DNA of 25,745 nucleotides from Candidatus Stercoripulliclostridium merdigallinarum. Lineage in GTDB: Bacteria; Bacillota; Clostridia; Christensenellales; DTU072. The first letter of the stretch is position 1; every line of letters begins with the position of its first letter. The position numbers were made by a program, and so were the translations under genes. Location: positions 1-25,745 of the forward strand of contig DVNF01000065.1 in the NCBI GenBank assembly GCA_018714575.1, read 5' to 3'. A model generated the notes under the pieces. That model worked only from the letters and a program-made list of their open reading frames with translations, had not been told where the DNA came from and ran no database searches. Of this stretch, positions 1-7,529 are shown piece after piece.

Positions 1-1
1 T

Positions 2-373
2 TTGACGACACAATATTACAGAAAGGACGGTACGCTTGTTTTGGATTACACTCTGCCTGCCATGACGGGCGACGAATTGCGCCTGTCGAACGCCGACGGC
101 ACGGCAGTGATAATTTTCAAAATATCCGTCAGAGGAGATACCGACGGCGACGGTTCGGTAACCCAAAACGACATTTTCGGAATGGCGGATTCCTTGATAG
201 GCGGCGGCGGGGCGGAATTCGATTTCAACGGTGACGGTAAGTCTACGCTGTCGGATCTGATAAATTACCAACAGCGCGTACCGTCGGAGCGCGCACCCGC
301 TCCGCTGCGACAGGCGGCGGAAGCGTTCGTCGCGCCCGTCAGCGGAGGGTTCGGGAGGAAGAAGTATGTATAG
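2..373 (+). CDS. C-terminal end of a dockerin-domain surface or secreted protein (5' truncated)
   Basis: Only the last 123 codons are in the window. The frame is open at the left edge and there is no ribosome binding site, so the TTG at position 2 is probably an internal Leu codon. Two calcium-loop repeats typical of a type I dockerin are visible: DTDGDGSVTQND (residues 46-57) and DFNGDGKSTLSDL (74-86), each with the Asp/Asn ladder followed by a helix. The preceding 45 residues look like the end of a beta-sandwich module. Dockerins bind cohesin domains and attach proteins to a scaffold or cell surface. A 30-residue Pro/Ala/Gly-rich tail follows the dockerin. The next gene overlaps by 8 nt and encodes a lipoprotein with a cohesin-like domain. 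What the rest of this protein does cannot be seen. Confidence 0.75.
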   Translation: MTTQYYRKDGTLVLDYTLPAMTGDELRLSNADGTAVIIFKISVRGDTDGDGSVTQNDIFGMADSLIGGGGAEFDFNGDGKSTLSDLINYQQRVPSERAPAPLRQAAEAFVAPVSGGFGRKKYV

Positions 374-1085
374 GCAAAGGAAATGGGTGCCGCTGCTGAT
401 CCTGATCTTGCTGTCGGCGTTGATTCTGGCGGCATGTAACGACGACCCCGTCGAAGGGGTCAGGAGTATTGAGTTGGAAGACGGAGCATTGAAAGAAGTC
501 TATCGCGTGGACGAACAGATAGATTTCGATAACGCTTTTCTGTTGGTTACCTACACCACCGGCAGAGTGCAAAGGACAAAGCTGACTCCGAACATGGTGT
601 CGGGCTTTTCTACGGACGTGCCAACCAACGCGTCTACGCTGACGGTGCAGTTTGCAGGGTTTAAAATAGAATGGATATACAGGGTGATAGGCTCTTCGGA
701 GGCGGCGAATTCTTTCAGATTGAACCTGACCGAGGGCGAAAACCGCGTTATCGGCGTTTCCTGTTCCGGCACGGAGAACTTCCCCGCGTTGGGAGTGATG
801 TTCGAAGTAGTCATGACGGGAATGAAATTGGATTATTCCCTGGTACCCGAGGACGCCGTAACCGTGTCCGCAGACATGAATTATTCCGTCAACGCCGAGG
901 CTTCGTCGTTCAAGATCGTACTGTGGGCTAAGGACGGCAGGACGGCGATGACTGACGGCGCGCTGATTTCGTTTAAGATCAAAAAGGACGGAGCCGAAAA
1001 AGCCGTATTGACTTTGCAAAGGGCAACCGTTTCCGACGGCGACGGCGATTATACCGTGCCGCAAAGCACAATAGAAATAATATAG
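366..1085 (+). CDS. Lipoprotein with Ig-like and cohesin-like domains
   Basis: This 239-residue protein starts at an ATG inside the end of the dockerin gene, preceded by GGAGGA. It has a type II signal peptide: basic N-terminus, hydrophobic core and the lipobox LAAC with Cys24, so it should be lipid-anchored on the outer face of the membrane. Residues about 33-107 resemble a group 3 bacterial Ig-like (Big_3) domain: a strand, a Y..G dipeptide region, VSGFSTD, then a final strand. Residues about 115-239 are beta-rich with the outline of a cohesin: long early strands, a central FKIVLWAKDG segment, and GALISFKI as the late 'G.l..i.F.v' strand. The cohesin assignment is by pattern only and may be wrong; a second Ig-like fold is the alternative. 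The overlap with the dockerin gene suggests coupled translation and a shared role. Confidence 0.65.
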   Translation: MYRQRKWVPLLILILLSALILAACNDDPVEGVRSIELEDGALKEVYRVDEQIDFDNAFLLVTYTTGRVQRTKLTPNMVSGFSTDVPTNASTLTVQFAGFKIEWIYRVIGSSEAANSFRLNLTEGENRVIGVSCSGTENFPALGVMFEVVMTGMKLDYSLVPEDAVTVSADMNYSVNAEASSFKIVLWAKDGRTAMTDGALISFKIKKDGAEKAVLTLQRATVSDGDGDYTVPQSTIEII

Positions 1086-1101
1086 GCGAATAGAAAAATT
1101 A

Positions 1102-1120
1102 TAGGCGAAGCCTAGGAGGG
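1102..1120 (+). promoter_or_regulatory. Small hairpin abutting the GH20 ribosome binding site
   Basis: TAGGC (1102-1106), loop GAA, GCCTA (1110-1114) form a 5-bp hairpin directly before the Shine-Dalgarno GGAGGG (1115-1120) of the GH20 gene. A 10-bp direct repeat, TATAGGCGAA, occurs at 1081-1090 and 1100-1109, and the second copy supplies the hairpin's left arm. The stem could tune translation of GH20 relative to the lipoprotein. No function is shown. Confidence 0.35.
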
Positions 1121-1123
1121 ACT

Positions 1124-2593
1124 ATGAACAAACTGATACCCGCACCGGAAAAATTCGAGTTACTTTCGTCGGAGCAGTACGGATACACCGCCGCGGACGC
1201 GGAAAGGATATTCGACGAAAATCTGCCTTACGAGGGCTATAGGCTGAGGGCGGACGGCGACGGGCTGAAGATATACTGTTCCTCCGACGTCGGATATTTT
1301 TACGGCAAGGTCACTGCCGAGTGGCTGTCGGCGGACGGCAAAATGCCGCATGCGGAGATCCTGGATCGTCCGGTATTCGGGTACCGTGGGTTCATGATAG
1401 ACACGGCAAGGCATTTCTTTCCGGTGGAAACATTGTTGAACAGGATAGAGGTCGCCGCCCGGTTGAAGCTGAACGTGTTTCATTGGCACCTGTCGGACGA
1501 CCAAGGCTGGCGCGCACAGATAGAGGCGTATCCGAAGCTGACGGAGATAGGCTCGTTCCGTACCGACACCCGCGGCGACGGAAAGCCGGTAAAAGGTTTT
1601 TACACAAAGGAAGATATGCGAAAGGTCGTGGAATTCGCCGCCGAACGTCACGTTTCGGTATTGCCCGAGATAGATTTTCCGGGGCATATGTCGGCGGCGA
1701 TAGCCGCTTATCCGTCCCTCAGTTGCGACGGCAAAGAAATCGCGGTAAAGGATTCTTTCGGCATTCACGAAAACGTGCTTTGCGCGGGAAAGGAGACTTC
1801 TTACCGTTTTATCGATACGGTGATAGACGAACTTTCGGAGATTTTCCCGTTTAAGTATTTTCATATCGGCGGCGACGAAGCGTTAAGGCTGAAGTGGCTG
1901 GAGTGCGAGGACTGTCAAAGGAAGATCGCGGAAGAGGATCTGGCTGACGAGGAAGAGCTACAGGCGTACATGATGAACCGAGCCGCCGAAAAACTTGCCG
2001 AGAAAGGCAAGACCGCCATAGTCTGGAACGACGGCATGAAGGGCGAGAACATATCCGAAAGCATCGTAATGCAATATTGGAAGGAATCGCCCGATTATTT
2101 AAACAGGGCGGTCAGCGCCGCGAAAGCCGGCGCAAAAATATTGGTTTCGCCGTTTTCGGCATATTATTTCGACTATCCTTACGGCATGACTCCGCTGAAA
2201 AAGACGTTCAAATTCAACCCCGTGCCGAAAGGCGTTCCCGAAAGATCGGTTCTGGGCGTAGAATGCGAACTGTGGACGGAATACGTTACGGACGAAGCGA
2301 CCTTGGATAAAAGGTTGTACCCGAGGATCGCCGCAACCGCCGAGCGCGGTTGGTCGAAATTCCATACCGATTACGACGATTTCAAACTAAGGTTGACTGC
2401 GGCGTACAATATGTTTGACAATCTCGGCGTAAAGTATGCTACAATAAACGAAGCCGATCCTAACCCCGTTGCGGGGTTAAAGGAGTTGTTTAAATTCGGC
2501 ATAAACGCTTTGGACGGCACGTTGATCGAGTCGTTTAAGCGTCTGAAGCTGAACAAGAAACGGCTGAAGGAGAAGTATTCCCGTAAAAGATGA
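1124..2593 (+). CDS. GH20 beta-N-acetylhexosaminidase
   Basis: This is a 489-residue glycoside hydrolase of family 20, which removes terminal beta-linked GlcNAc or GalNAc by substrate-assisted catalysis. An N-terminal alpha/beta GH20b-type domain (about 1-85) precedes the TIM barrel, which opens at GYRGFMIDTARHF. Strand motifs LNVFHWHLSDDQGWR and LPEIDFPGH are intact, and the catalytic Asp-Glu pair lies in HIGGDEA (D251, E252). There is no signal peptide, so the enzyme should be cytoplasmic and act on imported oligosaccharides. The ATG at 1124 follows AGGAGGG. The stop overlaps the next start (ATGA). nagB, for the downstream amino sugar step, lies 11 kb away in its own unit. Confidence 0.92.
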   Translation: MNKLIPAPEKFELLSSEQYGYTAADAERIFDENLPYEGYRLRADGDGLKIYCSSDVGYFYGKVTAEWLSADGKMPHAEILDRPVFGYRGFMIDTARHFFPVETLLNRIEVAARLKLNVFHWHLSDDQGWRAQIEAYPKLTEIGSFRTDTRGDGKPVKGFYTKEDMRKVVEFAAERHVSVLPEIDFPGHMSAAIAAYPSLSCDGKEIAVKDSFGIHENVLCAGKETSYRFIDTVIDELSEIFPFKYFHIGGDEALRLKWLECEDCQRKIAEEDLADEEELQAYMMNRAAEKLAEKGKTAIVWNDGMKGENISESIVMQYWKESPDYLNRAVSAAKAGAKILVSPFSAYYFDYPYGMTPLKKTFKFNPVPKGVPERSVLGVECELWTEYVTDEATLDKRLYPRIAATAERGWSKFHTDYDDFKLRLTAAYNMFDNLGVKYATINEADPNPVAGLKELFKFGINALDGTLIESFKRLKLNKKRLKEKYSRKR

Positions 2594-4254
2594 GCGAATC
2601 AGAATCAGGCTATAAATTGATGATGCCGCAGGCGATCTGGGAGGGGTTTGACGATACCGCTCCGTTAGAGATCGACAGCCGTGATACCGACTACGGGAAA
2701 CGTATGGTATTTACGGCGCTTCGCGCTGCGGACGGCGCGGTGCGCGTACAGACGGACGTATATTTGCAACCCGATTACGACTCGGCGCCGAATATATTGA
2801 TAGTGCCCGAATACCACAGACTGCCGGAAGCCCGGCTGATCAGGGCGCTGTTCGAAACGGGGGCGAACATCATCGTGCCCGATTATTCAAAGGTTTCCGA
2901 AAACTCCGAAACGGTATTCCCCGACAGTTACGCCTACGGCGAATGGGCAAAGGCGGGCGATCATATCAAAAAATGTATGCCCTCGGCGTTGGAAACTTCG
3001 CAATACCTGTATTCGGTGATAATAAAAAGGACGATGCGTTTGATCAAAACGCATATTTCGGACGGAAAAATCATTCTGACGGGGCTGGGCGACGCCGTCG
3101 AAGTCGCAATGCAGGTAGAAGGCTCCGGCGGCGGAGCTGACGCTTTGGCGTGCCTGAACGGTTCGGGCTACCGCGAATATATCCGACACAACCGCTACGG
3201 CGGCGAGGACTTGGAAATAGACGAGGAGCGTATGTGCTGGCTGACGGGCATAGCTTCCGTGGCTTACGCGAAGTATATACGTTGCCCTACGTTTATCGCG
3301 GTGGGATCCAACGCACACCTCAGCGACATTGACAGATTGCAAAACCTGAAATCGCTGTTGGCGGCGGAATCGGTGCATATAGTCATCAGTCCCAGGGCGG
3401 GCGATTTCCTGTTGCCGGAGGCGTTCCGCAGCTTGATAATATGGATAAACGCCGTGATAAAGGGCACTATAAACGAACTGCCCGACGTCCCGGAATTGGA
3501 TATCAGGATAAACGAGGACGGCATACCTTATTTTGACGTCGATTGCGATCCCGCCTCTATCATCAGACGCGTCAACGTCTATTACGCGACGAAAGAATAT
3601 TCACACGAATTGCGCGATTGGAAGGACAAGAGGGGCATTTCGGTGTCGTATAACGAATACATCGCCCAGGCGGAGGAATATTCCGAATCCGATCCGCTGT
3701 TCGCCTTTGGCGAAGTCGAATACGAAAGCGGATTGACTTTGACGTCGCTGGTGGGCTATATGGAGCTAAGCGGACAGCCGGTAAAGGCTCCGCCGAAAAA
3801 GGATACCGTGCAAACTTCCACCGGGGTAATATTCGATCCTATGGGCGAAAACAACTTCGTGGAAGATTTTTCAGGCACGGTAATGATGAAATCGGGAATG
3901 CATATGGCGGAAATTCCCGGCGGTCTGGTCGGATTGACTTCCGATTACGGCAGGCTGAAGACCTTTCATTTCTGCCCGTCGGGCGCGGCGGCGGAAAGGT
4001 TGTTGCAGATAGAGCTGTATTCCGACAGGGAAACCGAAGTCGAGGTAGGATTGATGTCCGTTGCCGGCGGCTTGAAACGGTATTCTGCGGTCCGAAAAGT
4101 GCCGGCAGGCAGAGATATGTTCGTGTCGGTCAGGCTGAGGCTGAACGATTTCAAGGAAACGGAAACTTTGAATTCGTTACAGTCGTGGGACGGGGTAAAA
4201 ACTTTAACTATATACGGTAATAACCTTATAATAGGCAACATATTGTTTATTTGA
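2590..4254 (+). CDS. Alpha/beta-hydrolase-fold protein with apparently missing nucleophile and C-terminal beta domain
   Basis: This 554-residue protein has no signal peptide. Residues about 50-290 look like an alpha/beta hydrolase: a strand NILIVPEYH, a helix, a strand ANIIVPDYS, a nucleophile-elbow region IILTGLGDA (161-169), and a late strand PTFIAVGSNAHLSDID (233-248). The usual GxSxG elbow reads GLGDA, so the Ser position is Gly167, and no convincing catalytic His follows. Residues about 300-390 resemble an Ig-like insert seen in PhoPQ-regulated or cocE-type relatives (weak). Residues about 405-554 form a beta-rich, carbohydrate-binding-like jelly roll ending in a strand IIGNILFI. It is translationally coupled to GH20 (ATGA). 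It may be a sugar-binding pseudo-esterase; no catalytic role is claimed. Confidence 0.55.
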   Translation: MSESESGYKLMMPQAIWEGFDDTAPLEIDSRDTDYGKRMVFTALRAADGAVRVQTDVYLQPDYDSAPNILIVPEYHRLPEARLIRALFETGANIIVPDYSKVSENSETVFPDSYAYGEWAKAGDHIKKCMPSALETSQYLYSVIIKRTMRLIKTHISDGKIILTGLGDAVEVAMQVEGSGGGADALACLNGSGYREYIRHNRYGGEDLEIDEERMCWLTGIASVAYAKYIRCPTFIAVGSNAHLSDIDRLQNLKSLLAAESVHIVISPRAGDFLLPEAFRSLIIWINAVIKGTINELPDVPELDIRINEDGIPYFDVDCDPASIIRRVNVYYATKEYSHELRDWKDKRGISVSYNEYIAQAEEYSESDPLFAFGEVEYESGLTLTSLVGYMELSGQPVKAPPKKDTVQTSTGVIFDPMGENNFVEDFSGTVMMKSGMHMAEIPGGLVGLTSDYGRLKTFHFCPSGAAAERLLQIELYSDRETEVEVGLMSVAGGLKRYSAVRKVPAGRDMFVSVRLRLNDFKETETLNSLQSWDGVKTLTIYGNNLIIGNILFI

Positions 4255-4256
4255 TT

Positions 4257-4862
4257 ATGGAAAAAACCAGAAAATTTTTGATTTTCATCATCACTTTGGT
4301 CGTGGTCGCAGGAATAATAGTCGCGGCATACTTTCTGTCGGGGTGGTTGTTTACCACGATAAATATCGACGGGCAAAGCATGTATCCCACCATTCACGAC
4401 GGCGACGTCACGATCTTGTATAAACAGGGCGATTACGAACGCGGCGATATTGTCGTGTTCAATACCCATAAACAGGATTCCCAAGGTAACGAACGCTATT
4501 TCGTAAAGCGGATCATAGCTATGGGCGGCGACACGGTAAAGATCGACTTGGTTCCGGGATCCGACATACTGTCCCCGGAATACGGCATCTATGTAAACGG
4601 CGAATACCTGGAGGAAACTTACCTGTCGGGAAACTTCGTTCACGCTTCGGCGACAGACAAACCGCGCACCGAATTCATAGTCCCGGAAGGCTGTTTTTAT
4701 TATTGCGGCGACAATCGTTTGAACTCTTCCGATTCCAGGACTGACGGCTCGATCGGCAGCGTGGTGTTAGGCAACGTTTCCGATATTTTGGGCAGAGTCG
4801 TCGCAAAATACCCCGGCGCCGAAGGCGTAACGAAAATAGAATTGGTCAAAAGGGGAAGCTGA
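4257..4862 (+). CDS. lepB: Type I signal peptidase
   Basis: This is a 201-residue type I leader peptidase of the Gram-positive SipS style, with one N-terminal transmembrane helix (about 6-31) and an extracytoplasmic catalytic domain. The catalytic Ser is in GQSMYPT (Ser41) and the general-base Lys is in YFVKRIIAMGGD (Lys84). The conserved GDNRLNSSDSR box is also present. It cleaves signal peptides from Sec-exported proteins. The ATG at 4257, 2 nt after the upstream stop, is preferred; a TTG at 4251 would add two residues. No clear ribosome binding site is present, so translation is probably coupled. Its place in the operon with surface proteins may be functional or incidental. Confidence 0.93.
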   Translation: MEKTRKFLIFIITLVVVAGIIVAAYFLSGWLFTTINIDGQSMYPTIHDGDVTILYKQGDYERGDIVVFNTHKQDSQGNERYFVKRIIAMGGDTVKIDLVPGSDILSPEYGIYVNGEYLEETYLSGNFVHASATDKPRTEFIVPEGCFYYCGDNRLNSSDSRTDGSIGSVVLGNVSDILGRVVAKYPGAEGVTKIELVKRGS

Positions 4863-4998
4863 ATAAAATCCGCTTTTGCGATCGGATGATCGGGGCGCAG
4901 ACGGCGGTTTAAAAGGCGACTGAACCTGCGCTGTGGCGCGGCGGCAGCGGCTTTACCGAAAAAATTTAAGTTAAATCGGGAAAATTGTGCGATTTTGT
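4863..4998. other. Intergenic stretch before the rplM promoter
   Basis: No gene is seen here. A bulged stem is possible from GCGCA (4895-4899) with TGCGC (4927-4931), plus GGTT (4906-4909) with AACC (4923-4926). It lacks a U-tract, so it is not a convincing intrinsic terminator for the upstream operon. Confidence 0.4.
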
Positions 4999-5030
4999 TT
5001 GACAGATTGCCGATTTTATAATATTATAAT
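4999..5030 (+). promoter_or_regulatory. Sigma-A promoter of rplM-rpsI
   Basis: A perfect -35 TTGACA (4999-5004) is followed after 17 nt by TATTAT (5022-5027). A perfect TATAAT overlaps at 5025-5030 with 20-nt spacing. This near-consensus promoter suits highly expressed ribosomal protein genes. The start site should be near 5034-5037. Confidence 0.85.
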
Positions 5031-5031
5031 T

Positions 5032-5106
5032 GGGCACGCGAAGCGAACGCTCTCACATGCCCCGATGAGCAGAGCTTCTAACGTAAACTCTAACGGAGGA
5101 TTTACC
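5032..5106 (+). promoter_or_regulatory. Structured 5' leader of rplM (possible L13 autoregulatory leader)
   Basis: The roughly 70-nt leader can fold with GGGCA (5032-5036) pairing TGCCC (5058-5062) and GCG (5038-5040) pairing CGC (5048-5050). AGAG (5071-5074) can pair with CTCT (5088-5091) just before the Shine-Dalgarno GGAGGA (5095-5100). Firmicutes rplM often carries an L13-binding leader that represses its own operon. The position fits, but I cannot confirm a match to that family, and the first stem may start upstream of the transcript's 5' end. Confidence 0.4.
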
Positions 5107-5538
5107 ATGAAATCATATATGGCAAAGCCCGGTGACGTCGAGAAAAAATGGTATGTCGTGGACGCCGAAGGTATGGTGCTTGGCAGACTTGCGGCGCAAG
5201 TAGCCATGGTACTGCGCGGAAAGAACAAACCCACCTATACTCCGAACGTTGACACCGGCGATTATGTTATAGTCGTCAACGCCGACAAGATCGTGTTGAC
5301 CGGCAGAAAGCCCGAACAAAAATATTACCGCTACCACACCGGATACGTGGGCGGATTGAAAGAAGTACGTTACGACAAACTCCTCAGGGAAAAGCCCGCG
5401 TTTGTCATCAAAAAGGCCGTAAAAGGTATGCTTCCGAAGAACTCCCTTGGCAGAAGCATGGCGAAAAAGCTGTTCGTCTATGCCGGAGCGGAACATAAGC
5501 ACGAGGCTCAAAAGCCCGAAGTGCTGAAACTTAAATAA
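5107..5538 (+). CDS. rplM: 50S ribosomal protein L13
   Basis: This 143-residue protein matches uL13 in length and motifs: KKWYVVDAEGMVLGRLA near the N-terminus, GDYVIVVNADKIVLTGRK, YYRYHTGYVGG, and MLPKNSLGRSMAKKLFVYAG near the C-terminus. It is an early-assembling large-subunit protein that binds 23S rRNA. The ATG at 5107 is chosen because GGAGGA lies 7-12 nt upstream. An in-frame extension to 4987 would cross the promoter and is not used. rpsI follows after 11 nt, the usual bacterial pairing. Confidence 0.97.
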   Translation: MKSYMAKPGDVEKKWYVVDAEGMVLGRLAAQVAMVLRGKNKPTYTPNVDTGDYVIVVNADKIVLTGRKPEQKYYRYHTGYVGGLKEVRYDKLLREKPAFVIKKAVKGMLPKNSLGRSMAKKLFVYAGAEHKHEAQKPEVLKLK

Positions 5539-5549
5539 CGAGGTGCGGT

Positions 5550-5963
5550 ATGGCAAAGAAAGTTGTTAAAAAGAAAGTGCAGTTCTGGGGAACCGGCAGG
5601 CGTAAAAAAGCAATAGCCAGAGTGCGCCTTATCCCCGGTGGCGAAGGCAGCATCGTCATCAACAAAAGAAGCATAGACGATTATTTCGGTTTGGAAACCT
5701 TGAAATACATCGTTCGTCAACCGTTGGTTTTGACTTCTACGTCGGATAAGTACGACGTGGCTGTCAACGTAAAAGGCGGCGGCTCCAGCGGTCAGGCAGG
5801 CGCTATCCGTCACGGCATCGCCAGAGCTTTGGTAAAAGCAGACGAAACTTTACGTCCTCAATTGAAGGCCGCAGGCTTCATGACCCGCGATCCCAGAATG
5901 AAAGAACGTAAGAAATACGGTTTGCACAAAGCAAGAAAGGCTCCGCAATTCAGCAAGCGTTAA
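5550..5963 (+). CDS. rpsI: 30S ribosomal protein S9
   Basis: This is a 137-residue uS9 protein. Visible hallmarks are GTGRRKKAIARVRL near the N-terminus, GGGSSGQAGAIRHGIARAL in the middle, DPRMKERKKYGLHKARKAPQFSKR-type residues at the end, and the terminal Lys-Arg that reaches the P-site tRNA. It is co-transcribed with rplM, has a modest GAGGTG ribosome binding site, and is followed by an intrinsic terminator. Confidence 0.97.
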   Translation: MAKKVVKKKVQFWGTGRRKKAIARVRLIPGGEGSIVINKRSIDDYFGLETLKYIVRQPLVLTSTSDKYDVAVNVKGGGSSGQAGAIRHGIARALVKADETLRPQLKAAGFMTRDPRMKERKKYGLHKARKAPQFSKR

Positions 5964-5996
5964 TCGTTTGGCGGAATACACCGATCGTTTAAAAGC

Positions 5997-6024
5997 AAAA
6001 GAGTCCGAATATTCGGACTCTTTT
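5997..6024. terminator. Bidirectional intrinsic terminator between rpsI and the dipeptidase gene
   Basis: A perfect inverted repeat, GAGTCCGAAT/ATTCGGACTC (6001-6020), is flanked by AAAA on the left and TTTT on the right. It can end transcription of rpsI on the plus strand and of the convergent peptidase on the minus strand. Confidence 0.9.
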
Positions 6025-6055
6025 CTGATTTAAGATATTATTTATTAAAATTTAA

Positions 6056-7333
6056 TTAAAAGCAGAGTTTTTTAACGGCGGCTTTGTAAATTTCCATGGT
6101 TTTTTCAAAAGCCTCCAACGAAACGCGTTCGTCGGTTTGATGGATATTCGATTGTTCCTGCGGAAAGACGGGTCCGAAAGCTACTGCGGTAGGAATGGCG
6201 CGTGCGAAAGTCGCGCCGCCGACCGCGATGGGTTCGGCTGCCTGCCCGGTAACTTCGGCATAAGCCGCGGACAAAGCCGTTACCAAAGGATGATCTTTCG
6301 GAACGTATAAAGGACGATGACTGCCAGAAACTTCCGCCGTGCCGCCGAAATGCTCCGTCAACTTCGAGATTATTTTTTCCGTGGACACCTTTGCGGGGTG
6401 ACGGAAATCAACGGAAATTTTCAAGGTATCGCCGTTGCCGTCAAAGACTCCGGCGTTCAAAGTCAACGGCCCGTATACGTCGTCGTCGGTTTTCAATCCC
6501 AACGCACTGCCGTCCGTTGCCGCAAGCGCGGTCAAGGGTTTTAAAGAGGGGAGATATTTACTCAAAAAAGCGATCAGCTTAGTCGCCGCGTTGTCGCCTT
6601 CCCAAGGCGTCGAACCGTGCGCCGATTTTCCCGTAGCGGCATAGCCCCCGTCTATTGCAAATACTCCTTCCGGCATATCTGCGGCAGGTATCCGAACGTC
6701 GGTATAAATTTCCGCGCGGTCGGGGACGATGTTTACGCGGGTACCGGAGGAAAAGCGTTCGATCCCTTGCGGCATGGGCAGGGTAAGAGTCAGGTGGGAC
6801 ACGGCCTTTTCGGCATAAATTACCGGGAAATCGGCGTCGGGGGAAAATCCCATTTCGGGAATTTCCTCGCGCTTTAAATATTCTTCGATACATTTCCAAC
6901 CGCTTTCTTCGTTACAGCCGAAGATAAAGCGCACGCGTTTTTTGGGGATACCGCCTTCGTCCAACAGCTGTTTTACCGCGAACAAAGCCGCGACCATGGG
7001 ACCTTTGTCGTCCTCGGCGCCGCGCCCCCACAGGCAGCCTTCCGCAACCGTTCCGCCGAAGGGCGGATATTTCCAACCTGCGGTAACGGGAACCACGTCC
7101 AAGTGTCCCAGGATCCCGAACATGGGTTTTTCGGGATCGCCTATTTCGGCATAGCCGTAGTAACCGTCGCCCGAAAAAGTGCGGAACCCAAGGTTTTCGG
7201 CAATTTCCAACGCCTTATCCAAGGCGCGACGGTTTTCGATACCGAAAGGCGCCCCGGGGGCGGGGTCGGATTGCACCGAAGGGATACGGATCAACGCTGC
7301 GGCGGCTGCGATCGCCGAATTTAATAAAGACAT
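6056..7333 (-). CDS. M20 family (PepV-type) metallodipeptidase
   Basis: This 425-residue cytoplasmic di-zinc peptidase belongs to the PepV/Sapep branch and hydrolyses dipeptides and related small amides. Metal and active-site motifs are visible: GILGHLDVVP (His77, Asp79), WGRGAEDDKGP (bridging Asp), CNEESG (general-base and metal Glu), PDADFPV, and a C-terminal NIHQTDE with the last His ligand. The lid/dimerisation domain sits in the middle (about 185-330). The ATG at 7333 is preferred because AGAGGTG lies just upstream; a GTG at 7369 would add 12 residues and overlap the -10 element. The gene is monocistronic, with a divergent promoter shared region with gcvT. Confidence 0.9.
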   Translation of the reverse strand: MSLLNSAIAAAAALIRIPSVQSDPAPGAPFGIENRRALDKALEIAENLGFRTFSGDGYYGYAEIGDPEKPMFGILGHLDVVPVTAGWKYPPFGGTVAEGCLWGRGAEDDKGPMVAALFAVKQLLDEGGIPKKRVRFIFGCNEESGWKCIEEYLKREEIPEMGFSPDADFPVIYAEKAVSHLTLTLPMPQGIERFSSGTRVNIVPDRAEIYTDVRIPAADMPEGVFAIDGGYAATGKSAHGSTPWEGDNAATKLIAFLSKYLPSLKPLTALAATDGSALGLKTDDDVYGPLTLNAGVFDGNGDTLKISVDFRHPAKVSTEKIISKLTEHFGGTAEVSGSHRPLYVPKDHPLVTALSAAYAEVTGQAAEPIAVGGATFARAIPTAVAFGPVFPQEQSNIHQTDERVSLEAFEKTMEIYKAAVKKLCF

Positions 7334-7360
7334 AAACACCTCTTGTCGTTCGATACTTAT

Positions 7361-7389
7361 AGTATACACCTAAAACGAAAAAAGTGCAA
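7361..7389 (-). promoter_or_regulatory. Sigma-A promoter of the dipeptidase gene
   Basis: On the minus strand, -35 TTGCAC (7384-7389) and -10 TATACT (7361-7366) are separated by exactly 17 nt. The start site should be near 7354, about 20 nt before the ATG at 7333. Confidence 0.7.
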
Positions 7390-7465
7390 AATTTCGGCGT
7401 CGATCGTTTTTTTCGCAGGTGAACGGAAGAAAGCTGAAAAAGGCGAAAACTAACCGTAAAACCTC

Positions 7466-7494
7466 TTGTAAACGACGGGTGAATGAGTTACAAT
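7466..7494 (+). promoter_or_regulatory. Sigma-A promoter of the gcv operon
   Basis: TTGTAA (7466-7471) and TACAAT (7489-7494) are 17 nt apart. The predicted start near 7501 leaves a leader of only about 30 nt. That is too short for a glycine riboswitch. Confidence 0.7.
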
Positions 7495-7506
7495 AATCAT
7501 ATATTT

Positions 7507-7516
7507 GCACGCGTGC
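7507..7516 (+). promoter_or_regulatory. Palindrome just inside the gcv transcript start
   Basis: GCACGCGTGC is a perfect 10-bp palindrome located just downstream of the predicted start site and before the AGGAGGG ribosome binding site (7519-7525). It could be an operator. No regulator can be named. Confidence 0.3.
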
Positions 7517-7529
7517 GCAGGAGGGCGAT

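Noticed and set aside
339..1064. 241-codon minus-strand frame over the lipoprotein gene
   Set aside because: The plus-strand frame has a ribosome binding site, lipobox and operon overlap; the antisense frame has none.
4863..4998. Terminator or small RNA after the signal peptidase gene
   Set aside because: A bulged stem exists but no U-tract follows and no promoter for a small RNA is evident.
4987..5106. N-terminal extension of rplM
   Set aside because: It spans the promoter and leader; L13 homologues start at the ATG at 5107.
7374..7529. Glycine riboswitch upstream of gcvT
   Set aside because: No tandem aptamer-like sequence is seen and the leader is too short.
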